Shown here: positions 22,260 to 34,904 of the stretch, piece after piece | Layout: the number at the start of each line of letters is the position of its first letter | How positions within the stretch are numbered: position 1 is the stretch's first letter | DNA from: Desarmillaria ectypa | Taxonomy: Eukaryota; Basidiomycota; Agaricomycetes; Agaricales; Physalacriaceae | Assembly: GCA_030407005.1 (NCBI GenBank) | Contig: JAUDYN010000005.1 | Coordinates: forward strand, 3,844,001 to 3,908,000 | Direction: 5' to 3' | DNA length: 64,000 nt | Translations under genes and position numbers: made by a program | The notes under the pieces: model-generated | The model's input: the letters and a program-made list of their open reading frames with translations, nothing else | Database searches by the model: none | Told to the model about the DNA's origin: nothing

Positions 22260-25200
22260 GCTATCAGAAGTGGATCCATACCAATCTGAAGTGGGTGGTT
22301 CTTGCATCTCCTCATATACTTACTGTATACAAAAGATCTTGCAAAAGCAAACTATAATTCTCTCACCAGAGAGTTTGCCAGTCTTACAAGTGGAGCCTAT
22401 CATGAGGGGGGATTGAACCACAATTGTAGGAGAAAGAAGGACTCTTCATCCAACTCTATGATGCTTAGAAGCAGAAGCACTCAGAGCTGCCCTACAAGCC
22501 ACTGTAGATGATAGGATATCTGATAAGGAGGATCTGTTTGATTTGGTATCAGATAATGAGTCAAGACACTTTTATTATGTTGAGATTTGCAACTTCAAGC
22601 ATATGCCAGAAGATTCCTGAATCTTCAGTACCATCAATTTGGCATGGTACTAGGATATAATTAGATACTTTAGTAGAACATTCTAGATATATTCTGTAGT
22701 ATTTAAGAAGCTCATCTCAAGCTCTAATAGCTAACAATTTAGTATTCTCTACTCAGCAAGTCTCCCACTACAATAGTTACAACACATTATAATACAAACT
22801 TCAAATCCACATATGAACAAGAGCTAAGGGCTATCCTAGGTCCTTATCATCAGAACACTCATAGTCAGAGGGTGTATCTACAGAGTTACTCATCTGCTAG
22901 TGCTCAAATTCAGCATCAGAGCCTATTAGCTTATGCCCAAATAACCCAGTATTACACCATAACTGGTCCCTAAAGCCAGAAGAACCAAGTCTGTCTCCTT
23001 CACCAAGTTTCCTACCACCAGACAGAATATATTGTTAGGCTAGGAATAAAAGGATCCATCTACATTTCAATATGATGCAACAACCACAACTACCTATCAG
23101 AGACTCTGGCAGAGCCCCAAGCTGGGACTGGAAAGAAGATTAAGACTTGATAATTCTACCTGTCTACTTTAATGAGATAGAGTGTTGTGTAAAGCAGTTG
23201 GACAGCAAACAGATTGGGAGTTTATCCAGGCAGCAATCCTATATATGGACCTAATCCAGGCAAACCTATGGTAAAAGTCATCTGAAGCTACACTAGCTGA
23301 TACAACTGCAGCAAATTAGGCAGCTTTAAATCCCAAATATATGAGTTCTATCCAAAATCTAATGAGACCTACTGCTATATATCTGCTCACCTGGAAAAAG
23401 TGGCTAGAATATTAAGGGTCTTACCTATAGCATTATTAGATGAATTTGGCTGCTTTGAAAGATACATTCAAAGCACTGGATTAGACCTTACTATAGGAAC
23501 TAACTCACTCATATCAGTATATGAATATACTAGAGCATACATATCTGCTATCCATCCAGGATTAAGAATATTAGTTGACCAGCAGTTGGCTGTACTATTC
23601 TCTAACCAGGATTCAGCATAATCTTTTCCTGTGGAAGAGATCCAAAATGCTGCCAAGTATGTGCTAGAAAGCTATAGGTCCTCTTATATCAATCTCACTC
23701 CAGTATATATATTATATGCATCTCAGGCAATGCTATCACCTTACTCTATGCAAGGTCAGCAAGTAGCACCTGCTCCAGCTTATGGACAACCTCTAGTAGC
23801 AACTGGAGGAAGCATAGCAGAAATGATAAATGCCTTACAACAAGGCATCTACTATGGGTCTACTGCTTACCTTCTATAATCTATATGAGTATTCACCCTA
23901 TAGGCAGCCAAATCCTATAATGCCAGGCCAAGCAGCTGCATTAGCCACTCCATAACAAGCTGCTCTCTCTATTAAAACAGAGTCCATGAAAGAAAGGTTA
24001 CTGGCTGCTATCTAGAGACTTCTAGACAAAGGAGGAGCCAGCAGTAATAATAGGAAATGCAAATATGATGAATGTGATGTGGGTTACAGAGATTGTACTG
24101 TATGAAAACCACTGGAATTGTATATCCATGAGGATACAGGCAAAAGACAGACAATACTATGAATTATTTAATGATTATATCTTTGCAGTGAATAAGCTTA
24201 TATGAGAAGCATGCAGAGATTCAAGCTGCTCAACTTATGGCATGTGTAGAGAATTAGCAAGATGAGAAGAAGGAAGATGAAGATCCCACTATCAAGGTCC
24301 TCAAACAGATGCTTCAGGAGTGAGTCAAAGCAAAGAAAGATGCAAAAATGCAAGGAAGGAAATGAGAATGGCCATTTAAGAAGATCAAAAATTGTGATCC
24401 CATCTGCTGGAGAAGATCAGCCATCCACATCAATGCCTGCTCCACCTGAGCCAGTAACCAAGGGAAATGAGAAAACACAGGATCTGCCTGCTAAAGCTAA
24501 AGAATATCAAGCAGAAATGAAGAAGAACACTCATCAATACAAACATGCAGCTCCCATTCTTTAGCCTAGTACAACAGATGAACTCTATAACAGAGTACTG
24601 GACTCTAAGCTTAAAGTATCTGTTAAAGAGTTATGCAGAGAGAGCCCAGCAATATGCTACAAGCTGAAAGAAGCTCTTACCAACTGCAAAGTACCTGTAT
24701 AGGTGCTGAAAGGCACTGGGGCAGCCACTGTTGGGTAAGATTTGCTGGTCATAATGATCTTACAAAAGAGATGACACACATATATAGTTGTAGTGGATAA
24801 AGCAGCTGGGTTATGAGCCTTAACTCCAGTCATTGATAGCCTGCATGAAGTGGAGGCAGTGTTAGATAAAGACTCTCAAGTGGTAGCTATGTCTGCTGAA
24901 GTTTGGGAAAAATGCAGACTGCCACTGGATCCATCTATCAAGATCTCCCTGACTAGTGCCAATGGCAAGACAGGATGGTCTCTGGGCTTATATAGAAATA
25001 TACCCTTCAACTTCAAAGGGTTAGAAGTCTACCTTCAGGTACATGTTATAGAATATGCTACATATGACATTCTTTTGGGACAACTCTTCAATATCCTATG
25101 TAAATTGAAAATTGATAATAAGGCCAACAATGACCAGATCCTAATGCTTCAAAACCCTAATACAGGGCTAGAAGTTGTTATATCAATGCATGAGAAAGGT

Positions 25201-27174
25201 CACCTGCTCTTCTCATGGACTAGAGGACATTTAAATTCAAATCCACACATGCATGAGCTGTATCCATCTTATGATGCATATGAAATTTTTCCTTAAGCAA
25301 GGACCTATTCTCTGAATAAGAAGAATCAAGACTCTCTATTACAGTTGAAAAACTACTATTGGATTACTCACATTGAACACATTCACTCTTGACAGTAGCT
25401 AATAGCTTAACCAATCACATAGATGTTATATCTATTCCTGAATACACTATCACTGTATCTGCTATAATAAATGATTATTTCTAGCCTTACATTAGTAGTG
25501 CTAGGAAAATAGCCTATCATCAACTCAATATCCCTCTGGTCACCAGAACTGACTTTGTTTCTGCTCAAGTAGATTGTGCTGTAGCAGATAACAGCCTTTC
25601 CAATTCTAGCAATCCTACTTAGTTTCATTTTATGTTGGTTCTTCAGTATATAGATCACCCTTATGAGCTCTTATTCATAGATCTGTTCAGAGCAGACAGT
25701 ATACACAGTAGACTTTCTTTCTTTAAACCTACTAGCATATTTGAGATAACTTGCTCTAAGCCAAAGAAGAAGAAATACAAGAAGGTTGAAAACTATATAA
25801 AACCTGTACCCTCAATGCTGCCTGAAGAGTTCTAAATCATATGAGAGATCACTGAAGACTCACTAGTGGATATTCCAATACTATTTACCAATCTGCCTAA
25901 ATTTCACCTGGTTGGATACTATACTCAAGAAAACTATGATATAATAGAAGAAAATCACCCAGAGAACTTCCTGTTGCCAGAAGAGCAAAAGCTCATACAT
26001 CACCTCATAATGCTGCAAGAGAGTGGATTCACATGGGATAAGTCACAGAAGGAGAAATTCAGAGAAGATTTCTTTCTCTTAGTGACTATTCTAGTCATAA
26101 AACACATTCTATAGGTACACAAAAATATTCCTATTCCCCCAGGCCTATATTATAAAGTCATAGCCATTGTTAAAGACAAAATAGCTTCTAGAACATATGA
26201 GCCTTTTAGTTCTTCATACTGATCCAAGTGGTTCACAGTATTCAAGAAAGACAGACACTCATTACAAATTGTACACAACCTCCAACCACTTAATACAGTG
26301 ACTGTCCACAACTCAAGAGTCTCTCCACTCATAGAACAGCTAGCAGAAATCTTTGGTGGATGTGCTTGCTATGGAGTATTCAATCTCTTCATGGCTTTTG
26401 ACTAAAGGTTACTTTCTATTAAGAGTCAAAACCTAACTACTTTTCAGACACCTCTCAGAATCTTTCATCTAACTATGCTCCCCATAGGATAGACTAATTC
26501 AATGCAAATACTTTGAGGAGACATAACCTACATGCTATAAGATAAAATCTCAGATGTAACAATTTCTTTTGTTGATGATGCTGGGATCAAAGGACTAGAA
26601 AGCTGCTATGAGACAGTGAATAGTGGATATGAAACAATCTCAGGAGATCCTGGGATCTGCCATTTCATATAGGAACATTTCCAAAATCTCAACTAGGTTG
26701 TATAGTAGATGACATATGTTAGTCATACTTGGTTAAGAAAGAAGGCCTATCTTTGCATTCCTGAAGTAATCATAGTCAGACACAAGTGTATCTATGAAGG
26801 GAGAGTATCTGAGGATGAAAAGGTCAACAAAATCAAGAATTGGGGATCATGTCAAGACTTAACAGATGGCTGCTCATTCCTTGGAACCACTGGAATCCTA
26901 TGGATTTATATCTGCAACTATAGTTTGCTCACACAACCACTAGTCAATCTCACCTGCAAAGAGGTTAAGTTCTACTAGGGTCCTGATCAAGATGCTGCTT
27001 AAGAAGCTTTAAAAAATGTAATTATCAAGTCATCCACTCTTTATCCTATTGACTATAAATCAGATGCTCCTGTCATTCTAGTGGTTGATACAAGCTTGCA
27101 AGCAGCTGGATATGCTATTTTCCAATAAGACTCACAAAACGTAAAATAAAGATATCTATCTCACTTTGATTTGA
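22260..27174 (+). mobile_element. Second, older Gypsy-type retrotransposon, truncated
   Basis: Plus-strand remnants run in the order gag, protease, RT, RNase H. Recognisable parts are a gag-like tract (about 23400-24560), a protease-like domain with VLDKDSQVVAMS and YDILLGQLFN (24850-25296), an RT with FVDDAGIKG (about 26575) and TFQTPLRIFHLTMLPIG (about 26440), and an RNase H start (PVILVVDTSLQAAGYAIFQ, about 27075). It stops at 27174, where SL4 begins. The sequence belongs to a Gypsy-like lineage common in agaricomycetes and distinct from the chromoviruses here. It is full of stops and AT-rich. The left boundary is uncertain. Confidence 0.7.
24850..25296 (+). pseudogene. Retroviral-type aspartic protease region of the second Gypsy lineage
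   Basis: 148 codons are open. The expected LLDSGSQ active-site box reads VLDKDSQVVAMS, so the catalytic D-S-G is altered. Downstream features typical of this lineage remain: SANGKTGWSLGLYRNIPF, LQVHVIEYATYDILLG and LQNPNTGLEV. It is probably non-functional. Confidence 0.6.
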
Positions 27175-27825
27175 TGATGTGCTTGGTAATGGCAAGTGAC
27201 AAAAGAATTAGAGAATGAAAATGAACACCAATCACACTAAACCTCTTACTACTCTACACTTAATCACCAATATTGAATTCAGGTGGTTTCAAGCATGATG
27301 GAAGCACTCTGCAGACTTCAATAATCAAGTACAATTGTCTTAAAGATGTTTTATTTGTTACTAGTGAGTTATACAAAGTACTACTTATACTAGTGAGATG
27401 AGTAAGACACAATTGAATAAGAGTGACTTAGTTTAAGCTACTGTGCTCATTCTGAATGAAACTGCTTCAGACTGGTGGCACTCTTGGCCTTATACTGCTT
27501 CCTACAAGTGATAAACACTTGACCAGTCACACTCTTGGCTGACTAGTGGCACTCTTGGCCTAAAAATAAACTACAACTCTGAGAACTTTGCTTCAACTAA
27601 CTTTAAAACACTCTGGACCTTTGCAGGACACAACAGTGACTCTAAGGGACTTCAATTCCAATACAATACTATAGGTGACTTAACAACTATGAATCACTTT
27701 ATCAAGATTAAGCACAAAAGCCTTTAGTTGGGGACACCAGTTACTACTAGTGAGGACTCAACTGTGAGGATGGCTTGCCTGCCTTGCATGAGTGCCCATT
27801 CCACTACTTATATACTACTGAGGCA
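27175..27825 (-). mobile_element. SL4, left part: solo-LTR-like element split by element C
   Basis: It starts TGATGTGC and is collinear with SL1 for its first half, then stops at ...CTGAGGCA, where element C begins. The missing half resumes at 55899 with the duplicated AGGCA. It is further split by SL7 and ends at 57971. Summed without duplications the element is about 1.36 kb. Confidence 0.85.
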
Positions 27826-28165
27826 TGTTATGATTTTTCCGTTATCTTATCTTATCCAAGTCATATCTATGACTCATCCATCTAATCAAACCATCATTTC
27901 TGACTCGTATTCATCCACTTGCTGACCATTACCCTAAATCCCACCAACTGTCACTCCAGACTCCTTCTATTGGACCATGATCCATTCGGACCATCCAACC
28001 TCAACACCATTCCAGCATGGACTCTATTGTTTCATCTATATATAATGCTATAAAAACAGTATATAAGTAGAGTAAACTTCACAGTTGTACTCCATCTTTT
28101 GACTAAATTAGAATCATATATCTCTTACTCTCACACACTAAAGACCAGGCCTAATCCTCTAACTG
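27826..28165 (+). repeat. 5' LTR of element C, first part
   Basis: Begins TGTTATGATTTTTCCG. TATA-like AGTATATAAGTAG is near 28060 and ATCTTTTGACTAA (self-primer) is at 28094-28106. It is interrupted after AACTG (28161-28165) by element B and continues at 38097. Confidence 0.88.
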
Positions 28166-28588
28166 TGTTATGTACTGACTTGGGCACGTGACTTGGGGCA
28201 GTCAGCTGATTCCCTCTGGGCTGTTACGCATTCGAACGATCACCCAATTGAGAGAACAAAGCCAATAGCCTTCTGTGTTGTGCAAACAAGAAGTATATGG
28301 TTTTAATTTAAACAAGAAATAGAGTACAACTGTCTAGTTTACTCTGTTTATATAGTATTTCTACAGCATTATAATTAGATGAAACACTACAGTCCATGCA
28401 CAAATGGTGTCAAAGTTGGATGATCCAGGAGGATCATAGAACCAATAGAAAGTGTCTGGGGTGACAGATGGTGAGAATGAGGGTGGTAGCCGGTGAATAG
28501 CTGGATACGAGTCGGTTTCTGGACTAGATTAGATGGCTGAGTCATGGGTATGACTCGGATAAGATAAGATAACGGAAAAATCATAACA
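28166..28588 (-). repeat. 3' LTR of element B
   Basis: 423 bp in reverse orientation. The self-primer complement reads TTAAACAAGAAAT near 28310, one base off the perfect version in the other LTR. It carries a GAGTCAT...ATGACTC palindrome and GATAAGATAAGATAA near its right end (28535-28580). Confidence 0.9.
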
Positions 28589-28620
28589 TTACCCCCTTGT
28601 TAAAGCAGTCGTCCTGACTG

Positions 28621-31600
28621 CTAAGGCTCTTCCAAAGGGGTGTCGAACTGTGTTGCGATTTGACTGATCCAGTACTGATCAATCAAGTTCTTCCATATTT
28701 TTTCATCTGGATTGATGATCCATTTGATGTGTCCATCTTTTCTTTTGGTGAGGTAGGCTACGTCGCCGTGTTCCGAGTATTCATGGTCCAGTATCTTAAC
28801 CACTATTTTCCTGGTTGCAATTTTTGGAGTGTATATGGCATGGTTTACACTAGCCTAGTACTCTTGGATCGCTTCCACAGCATTCGTCATTTCGTTCTCT
28901 TAAACCCATGAGTTGTGCTCACGAGTCCATCCTTTCCATTTGACTAGGTAGTCCGTGACTTCCCTAGATGGTTGTCCTCACTTGGACCATACCTTTCTGG
29001 TGTGCGAGTCCAAGACTTCTTCAATTTCATATTCTTCTTGACCATCAACAAGGTCTGGAGGGGGAGGCAGCAGTTGTTCTTGGTTCACAAATGAGGGTGT
29101 GACGTATGGAGTCAACAGCTTCTCATTGAACCGGGGATGGATCTTCCAATGTGGCGGCAGCTTCAGCTTGTATGCTGCTGCTCCTGACTTTTCTATGATT
29201 TTGAATGGTCCCATTCGTTTATCGTCGAGCTTTTTCTTTGGTCATGGAAGATGGAGGTTGGCAGTATCAAGCCATACCTTATCTCCAATCTGGTACTCTC
29301 ATTGAGTCTGTTTCTTTTTGTCATATTGCACTTTCATTTGCGCCGCAGCCTTTTCTAATGCTTCATGGACCTCCTTATGGACTTTGGCCATAGTTTCTGT
29401 GAAGTCGACAGCTGCCAGATTTGCGAAGCTGGTTTTTTGTATTGACTCAGGAATGAGTTGGGGATTTTGTCCATATAGGACCATAAAAGGACTTTTGCCT
29501 GTGGCCGAGTGAACTCGGTTGTTGTGGGCAAATTCAGCGAGTGGTAGCCATGCTATCCAGTCAGTCTGTCAGTGATTGACAAAGATGCAGAGATATTTCT
29601 CAACCTCCTGATTGACTCTCTCTGTCTGTCCATCTGTCTGCAGGTGGTATGCTGTAGACACATTCTAAGTGATATTCAGCATTCTGTATAGTTCCTTCAT
29701 GAATGTTGAGACAAATTGGGGTCCTCTATCAGAGATGACCACTTGCGGCATTCCATGCTTCGCATATATGTGGTTGCAAAGTATTAATGCCCATCCTTTG
29801 GCAGATAACTCCTCATTGCATGGAATCAAGAGGATGTTCTTGGAAAACCAGTCTACAATGACTAGTAGAGCATCGAATCCATCTGACTCAGGGAGTCCAG
29901 TGACCATATCAACTGAGATATGCATCCAGGGTGCATTGGGTATTGCATTGGGGTGAAGAGGGGCAGCCTTGGCCTGCATATTGCTCTTTGTTCTTTGGCA
30001 AGTCTCACATCCTTTGATGTATGACTCGACATCCTTCTTCATCTTCGGCCACCAGTACTCACGAAGTATGAGTTCCTTGGTTTTTGTGATTCCGGGGTGT
30101 CCAGCGGTGATGTGATCATGAAATTGAGCAATGATCTCACCGTGTAGCATCGAGTCATTGGGAATGTAGACTCATCCATCATACTACAGGATTTCACTTT
30201 CCTGTGTGATTCCTCATTCATGGTTGAGGGATTTCTCGATTCCCTGGTCTCATTGTTCCTTCTGTTTTGTTGCGTCTCTTATACGTGTGATCCTTTCTTC
30301 TGTGGTTGGTAATACCAATGCACAGAAGTGCTCCAGGGATAAGATGATGACATCTTGGTTGTCTTCTTTTCCCTGATTGTGATCGTCTCGTCTGCTGAGA
30401 AGATAGGCTTTTTGATTAGCGGTTCCAGCTTTATGTTGAAGAATAAAGTGGTATTCCACTAGTTCGGTGACCCACCGAGCTTGTTGGCAATTTAGCTTCT
30501 GGGGTTTCCAGAAGTACTAGAGATTCTGGTGGTCAGTCCAGATCTCAATGGTTTCTTTGGCGCCCATAAGGTAATGGCACCACTCTTCTAATGCCAGCAT
30601 GATTGTGAGCAACTCCTTGTCGTAGATTTCGTAATTACGCTCAGTGACTGTGAGTGCTTTGGACATGAAGGTGACAGGCCTCCATTTGCCTTCCTTTTCT
30701 TGGCTAAGGACCACACCAATAGCTCTGTCACTGGTGTCGGCTTCTACTCAGAACTTTCCATCGTCTGAAGGGATCGTAAGGACTATGTTTGTCGTCATCA
30801 GCTTCTTTAGTTGATTAAATGTTTGTTCTTGTTCTGATCCCCATGTCCAGTCTACCTTTCTGGTTAACTGGGTAAGGGGACATACTATTTTTGAATAGTC
30901 CTTGATGAACTTCTGGTAGAAGTTCATGAATCCTAAGAATGACTGTAGCTCCTTCTTCTTTGTCGGGGTTGGCCACTCTGCTATTCCCACTATCTTGACT
31001 GGGTCCATGTGAATGGTGTCTTCACTGATAATGACCCCTAGGTATTCAGTTTCAAGTACCTCGAATTCGCATTTTTCTGCTTTGAGAAACAATTTGTTCT
31101 CTCTAAGTCATTGGAGTACTTGTCGTACTATCTCCCGGTGTTCAGATAAGGATTTCATGAAGATGAGTATGTCATTGAGGTAAATGGTGACTTTCCCTCC
31201 AGTGATCAGATCCTTGAATATGTCGTTCATCATCCACTGGAATGTGGCTGGTGAATTCATAAGCCCGAAGAACATAACCATAGGCTCAAAGAGTCCTCGA
31301 TTAGTTCTGAATGCAGCTTTTTCTTCATCTCCATCTCGAATGCGGACATTGTTATATCCCCATTGTACGTCCAACTTGGAGAAGTACTTGGCTCCCCGTA
31401 GCTTGTTGATTAGCTCAGAAATGAGTGGAAGGGGGTAACAATTCTTGATCATCATTTCGTTCAGTTTCCGGTGATATGCCGTCTACGCATTCACACCTAG
31501 ATTTTGCGATTTTGTAACAATACTATTGCACATCTATCCTATACTAGTGATACATAGAGGACTATAGCTAAGGCTTCGAGCTGATAGTTAAAAGCAGTAA

Positions 31601-34600
31601 GCAACTGGTAGAACCAGGACTTAGATGCAACACCATTAGTGGGTTAAATCTACCAGCTGGCCAGACTAGTAACTCGAATGCTAGCAGGACTAAGTGAAAT
31701 ACAGCCACTAGCAAACGAAGAATGCTACTAGCACACAAAAACCAGGAGCAGAGTACACAGATCTCGTCAAGTTCTGTCACTAGCAGCCCAGACTGGGCAT
31801 AAATGCCTAAGTCAGGATAACTAGTCACATGGCAATCTTGAAACAGGACTTAGAAATAAATTAGGAATGGATTAACCTTGAGCCCAGATCCAACTATTTT
31901 GATATAGATCTCTTATGATCAATGCTAGTGGAGCCAGACTGCACCCTCAATCATGATCGGATAGCTGTTACAGGCACCAATATCTGGATATCCATATAAC
32001 CGTGTTACTAGGGCATGTAGTTGTGCCAAGGGTGCGGAAAGACCAACTGTGGAGTCTCTAGACCGAATATTTGAAAAGAAAACAGACTAGACTGACTATT
32101 GTGTGATTATTCACCATTATTTGTGACTAGCCAAGAAATCCTTACCAATATACCCTATACCCAGATGATATTTATAGTTCTGCCTCAATAGTATATAAGT
32201 AGTGGGATGGGCACTCATGCAAACCAGGCAAGCCATCCCTACAGTTGAGCCCTCACTGGTAGTAACTGGTGTCCCCAATTAAAGGCTTTTGTGCTTGACC
32301 TCGACGAAGTGATTAATAGTCGCTAAGTCACCCATAGAATTGCATTGAATTGAAGTCCATTAGAGTCACTGTTGTGTCCTGCAAAGGTCCGGAGTGTTTT
32401 GAAGTTAGTTCAAGCAAAGTTCTCGGAGTTATAGTTTATTCTTAGGCCAAGAGTGCCACTAGTTAGCCAAGAGTGCGGCTAGTCAAGTGTTTATCACTTG
32501 TAGGAAGCAGTATAGGGCCAAGAGTGCCATCAGTTTATTCTTAGGCCAAGAGCGCCACTAGTCAGCCAAGAGTGCGACTGGTCAAGTGTTTATCACTTGT
32601 AGGAAGCAGTATAGGGCCAAGAGCGCCACCAGCCTGAAGCCATTTCAGTCAGAACGAGCGCAGTAGCTCAAACCAAGTCACTCTTATCTAATTGTGTCTT
32701 ACCCACCCCACTAGTACGAGTAGTACTTTGTATAAACTCACTAGTAACGAATAAAACGTCTTAAAGACAATTGTACTTGATTATTGAAGTCTGCAGAGTG
32801 CTTCCATCATACTCGAAACCGCCCGAATTCAATATTGGTGATTAAGTGTAGAGTAGTAAGAGGTTTAGTGTGATTGGTGTTCATTGCCATTCCCTAATTC
32901 TTTTGTCACTCGCCGTTACCAAGCACATCACCGGTAATCCTGAACTGGTTGTAGGGAGCCGTCTTTTTTCTTAACAAAGAAGAAGGGAGAGGCGAAGGGA
33001 GATTTCGAGGGATGGATGCATCCCGAGTCTAAGTTCTCATCCAAGAACTTGTCCAATTGTTCCTGCTCATTGCGATTGAGCGGGTACACCTTGCAATCCA
33101 AGGTAGATTTTGCATTGGGGATCAACTCGATTGCATGGTCCCAGGGTCTTCTTTCTGGTAACTCATCAAAGCTATCCTTAGAGAATAAATCTCTGAAGCT
33201 TTGATACTGAGGAGGCACGAGCTTCTCAAATGTCTGTTTCGGCTTTTCCACATTGGCTGCTGCAGCCAATTCGTTTGCATGGTGGATGGCACAAAGTATG
33301 ATTTCTTCTTGCATATTGATGGCAAGAATACTTTCTCCTTCCTCAAGCTCTTTGTCCCATCGGTCTTCTTCATCTGCATCAGGCAAGGTGAAGTAGTTTT
33401 GGACACAATGACATCGTCTGAATGTCAAGGTTCCTGCCTTCCAGTTAACAAAAGGATTGTGGCGTTTAAGCCAGTCGTGGCCCAAGTACACTGTCTTGGA
33501 ACTGAGATCTGTGACTGCGAGGTCAATTCTCTCACTATGTCCTCCAATGGTCATTCAAAGTTCTATGAACTCGGTGACATCCCCTGCCTTATTGTGCGTT
33601 CCATCGGCATTATAGACTAGTATAGGGGCTGTGGCCTTCCTGGTGTCCAACTGGTGTTGCTGGACGTAAGTTTGATTGATAGAGCTGCCTGTGCAGCCGC
33701 TATCCAACAACACTTGGGTTGTCAATATCTTTTTCCTGGTACATGGGGAAAGTTGGATGTCTACCAAGAAGTCCTGTCCAGAACTCTTGGTGCCGCGAAT
33801 GTAATGAATGGGTTCATGTAATTTGTAGAGCTGTTCCTGGGCAATGCTCCCTCCCATCTGTAAGCTTCGAATGAGCTCGTTGTCAATTTCTCCAAGTCAT
33901 TTGGGATGTACCCAAATGGAGAGAACCAATTTGGCATTTGCCAAGTTCTTCAAGTCGCGTATTGCACACATCATCCAGTCAATCCCAAATGGTTTGAGCC
34001 ATTGGAATCCATCCTGCTTCCCTGTACATTCAGAAGCATTTGATACCCCCTTGTTAGGATAGGTGTCAGGTTCAACACTTTCCCATACATTTGGAAGGTC
34101 AAGGTTCAGTGGTTCCAGTGTTCTGGTTATCAGGGTACTGGCTTTGGATTGGCTGACTTGCCACATCCTAAAAGCCGTATCATCTTCTTCGTCGGGTACT
34201 TCAATGATGGTAGTTCTGCTGAAATGCCCCCTTTTTACCACCTGGGTGCTAGCGGGATCCTGTCCCTTTTCCTCAGCCAGCACCACTCGCAACAGAGTTT
34301 GAAATTCCTTGGTCATTGACTCCCAGCTAGTGCCTAAGGTGACCTTCACATGGTTGTTGACCCTTTGACTTGCCAGCCCAGTTTGGTACTCAGCTTCATC
34401 AAGTTTTCCACTCCCTGGACTGGTTTGTCCAGGTCATTGGTCCTGGCCTTGGTTAGAGGCACTGTCCTGGTCCTCCACTGACCCTGGTGGAACTGGTGAG
34501 CTTGCCCCGCTGCTCGAGGCAGGTACTGGGATGGTTGGACTTCTGGGAGGCCCAGAGGAATCCCACCTACTGGTCCCTGCTCATTGCTGTGCGCTCAGCG

Positions 34601-34877
34601 GCATATCTGGTGAGCACTGCTCATTGGACTTTGTTGTGGTGCCAACACCACTTGGCAAGTCCTGCTCCAGTTCATCAGAGGCTCAGGATTTGTCACTACA
34701 GATACTTGTGTCAGCGTCTTCTAAGAGGATGATGTACCTGTTTGTTCTTGCTGATTCTTTCTTGGTCTTTGGCTTTGGTGAAGTCATAGATATATTTGTT
34801 TTCATGTGTAATTTTCTATTTTCATAATAATTAGTCTGACCCACGGAAACCGAGGACACACCTTGAGACTTGGGCAT
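28621..34877 (-). pseudogene. pol of element B, interrupted by SL5
   Basis: Minus-strand order: unknown linker (34877-33900; contains SAQVVKRGHFSRTTI and PDEEDDTAF); protease LLDSGCTGSSIN (about 33700); RT split by SL5 (33200-32931 and 31467-31108) with the catalytic box YLNDIL; RNase H (about 30760-30517); integrase (about 30150-29560; ISVDMVTG, VISDRGPQF); chromodomain (about 29060-28880); second chromodomain-like module (about 28815-28650; VVKILDHEYSEHGDVAYL). The stop is at 28621. A few stops break the frame. Apart from SL5, it is the best-preserved pol in the window together with that of E. Confidence 0.88.
31472..32930 (+). mobile_element. SL5: solo-LTR-like element in element B pol
   Basis: 1459 bp, TGATATGCCG to GCACATCA, with the 4-bp target duplication CCGG (31468-31471 and 32931-32934). 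The uninterrupted site is predicted as CAGTTTCCGGTAATCC, matching the empty site in element D. It is about 100 bp longer than its sisters because a block carrying GGCCAAGAG(T/C)GCCACTAG and AAGTGTTTATCACTTGTAGG is repeated in tandem (about 32440-32630). TATA box near 32191 and AATAAA at 32750. Confidence 0.85.
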
Positions 34878-34904
34878 GCAAGGGGAATCGAACCCTTGAT
34901 GCCC
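34872..34904 (-). promoter_or_regulatory. gag-pol junction hairpin of element B
   Basis: On the minus strand the gag amber codon (TAG, 34906-34904) supplies the first G of a stem GGGCAT-CAAGGG, paired with CCCTTG-C-ATGCCC around the loop TTCGATTC. This is 12 bp with one bulged C. The loop and flanks match the Pol III B-box consensus GGTTCGANTCC. Elements C and E have the same 33-nt structure with compensating stem changes. Confidence 0.7.
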
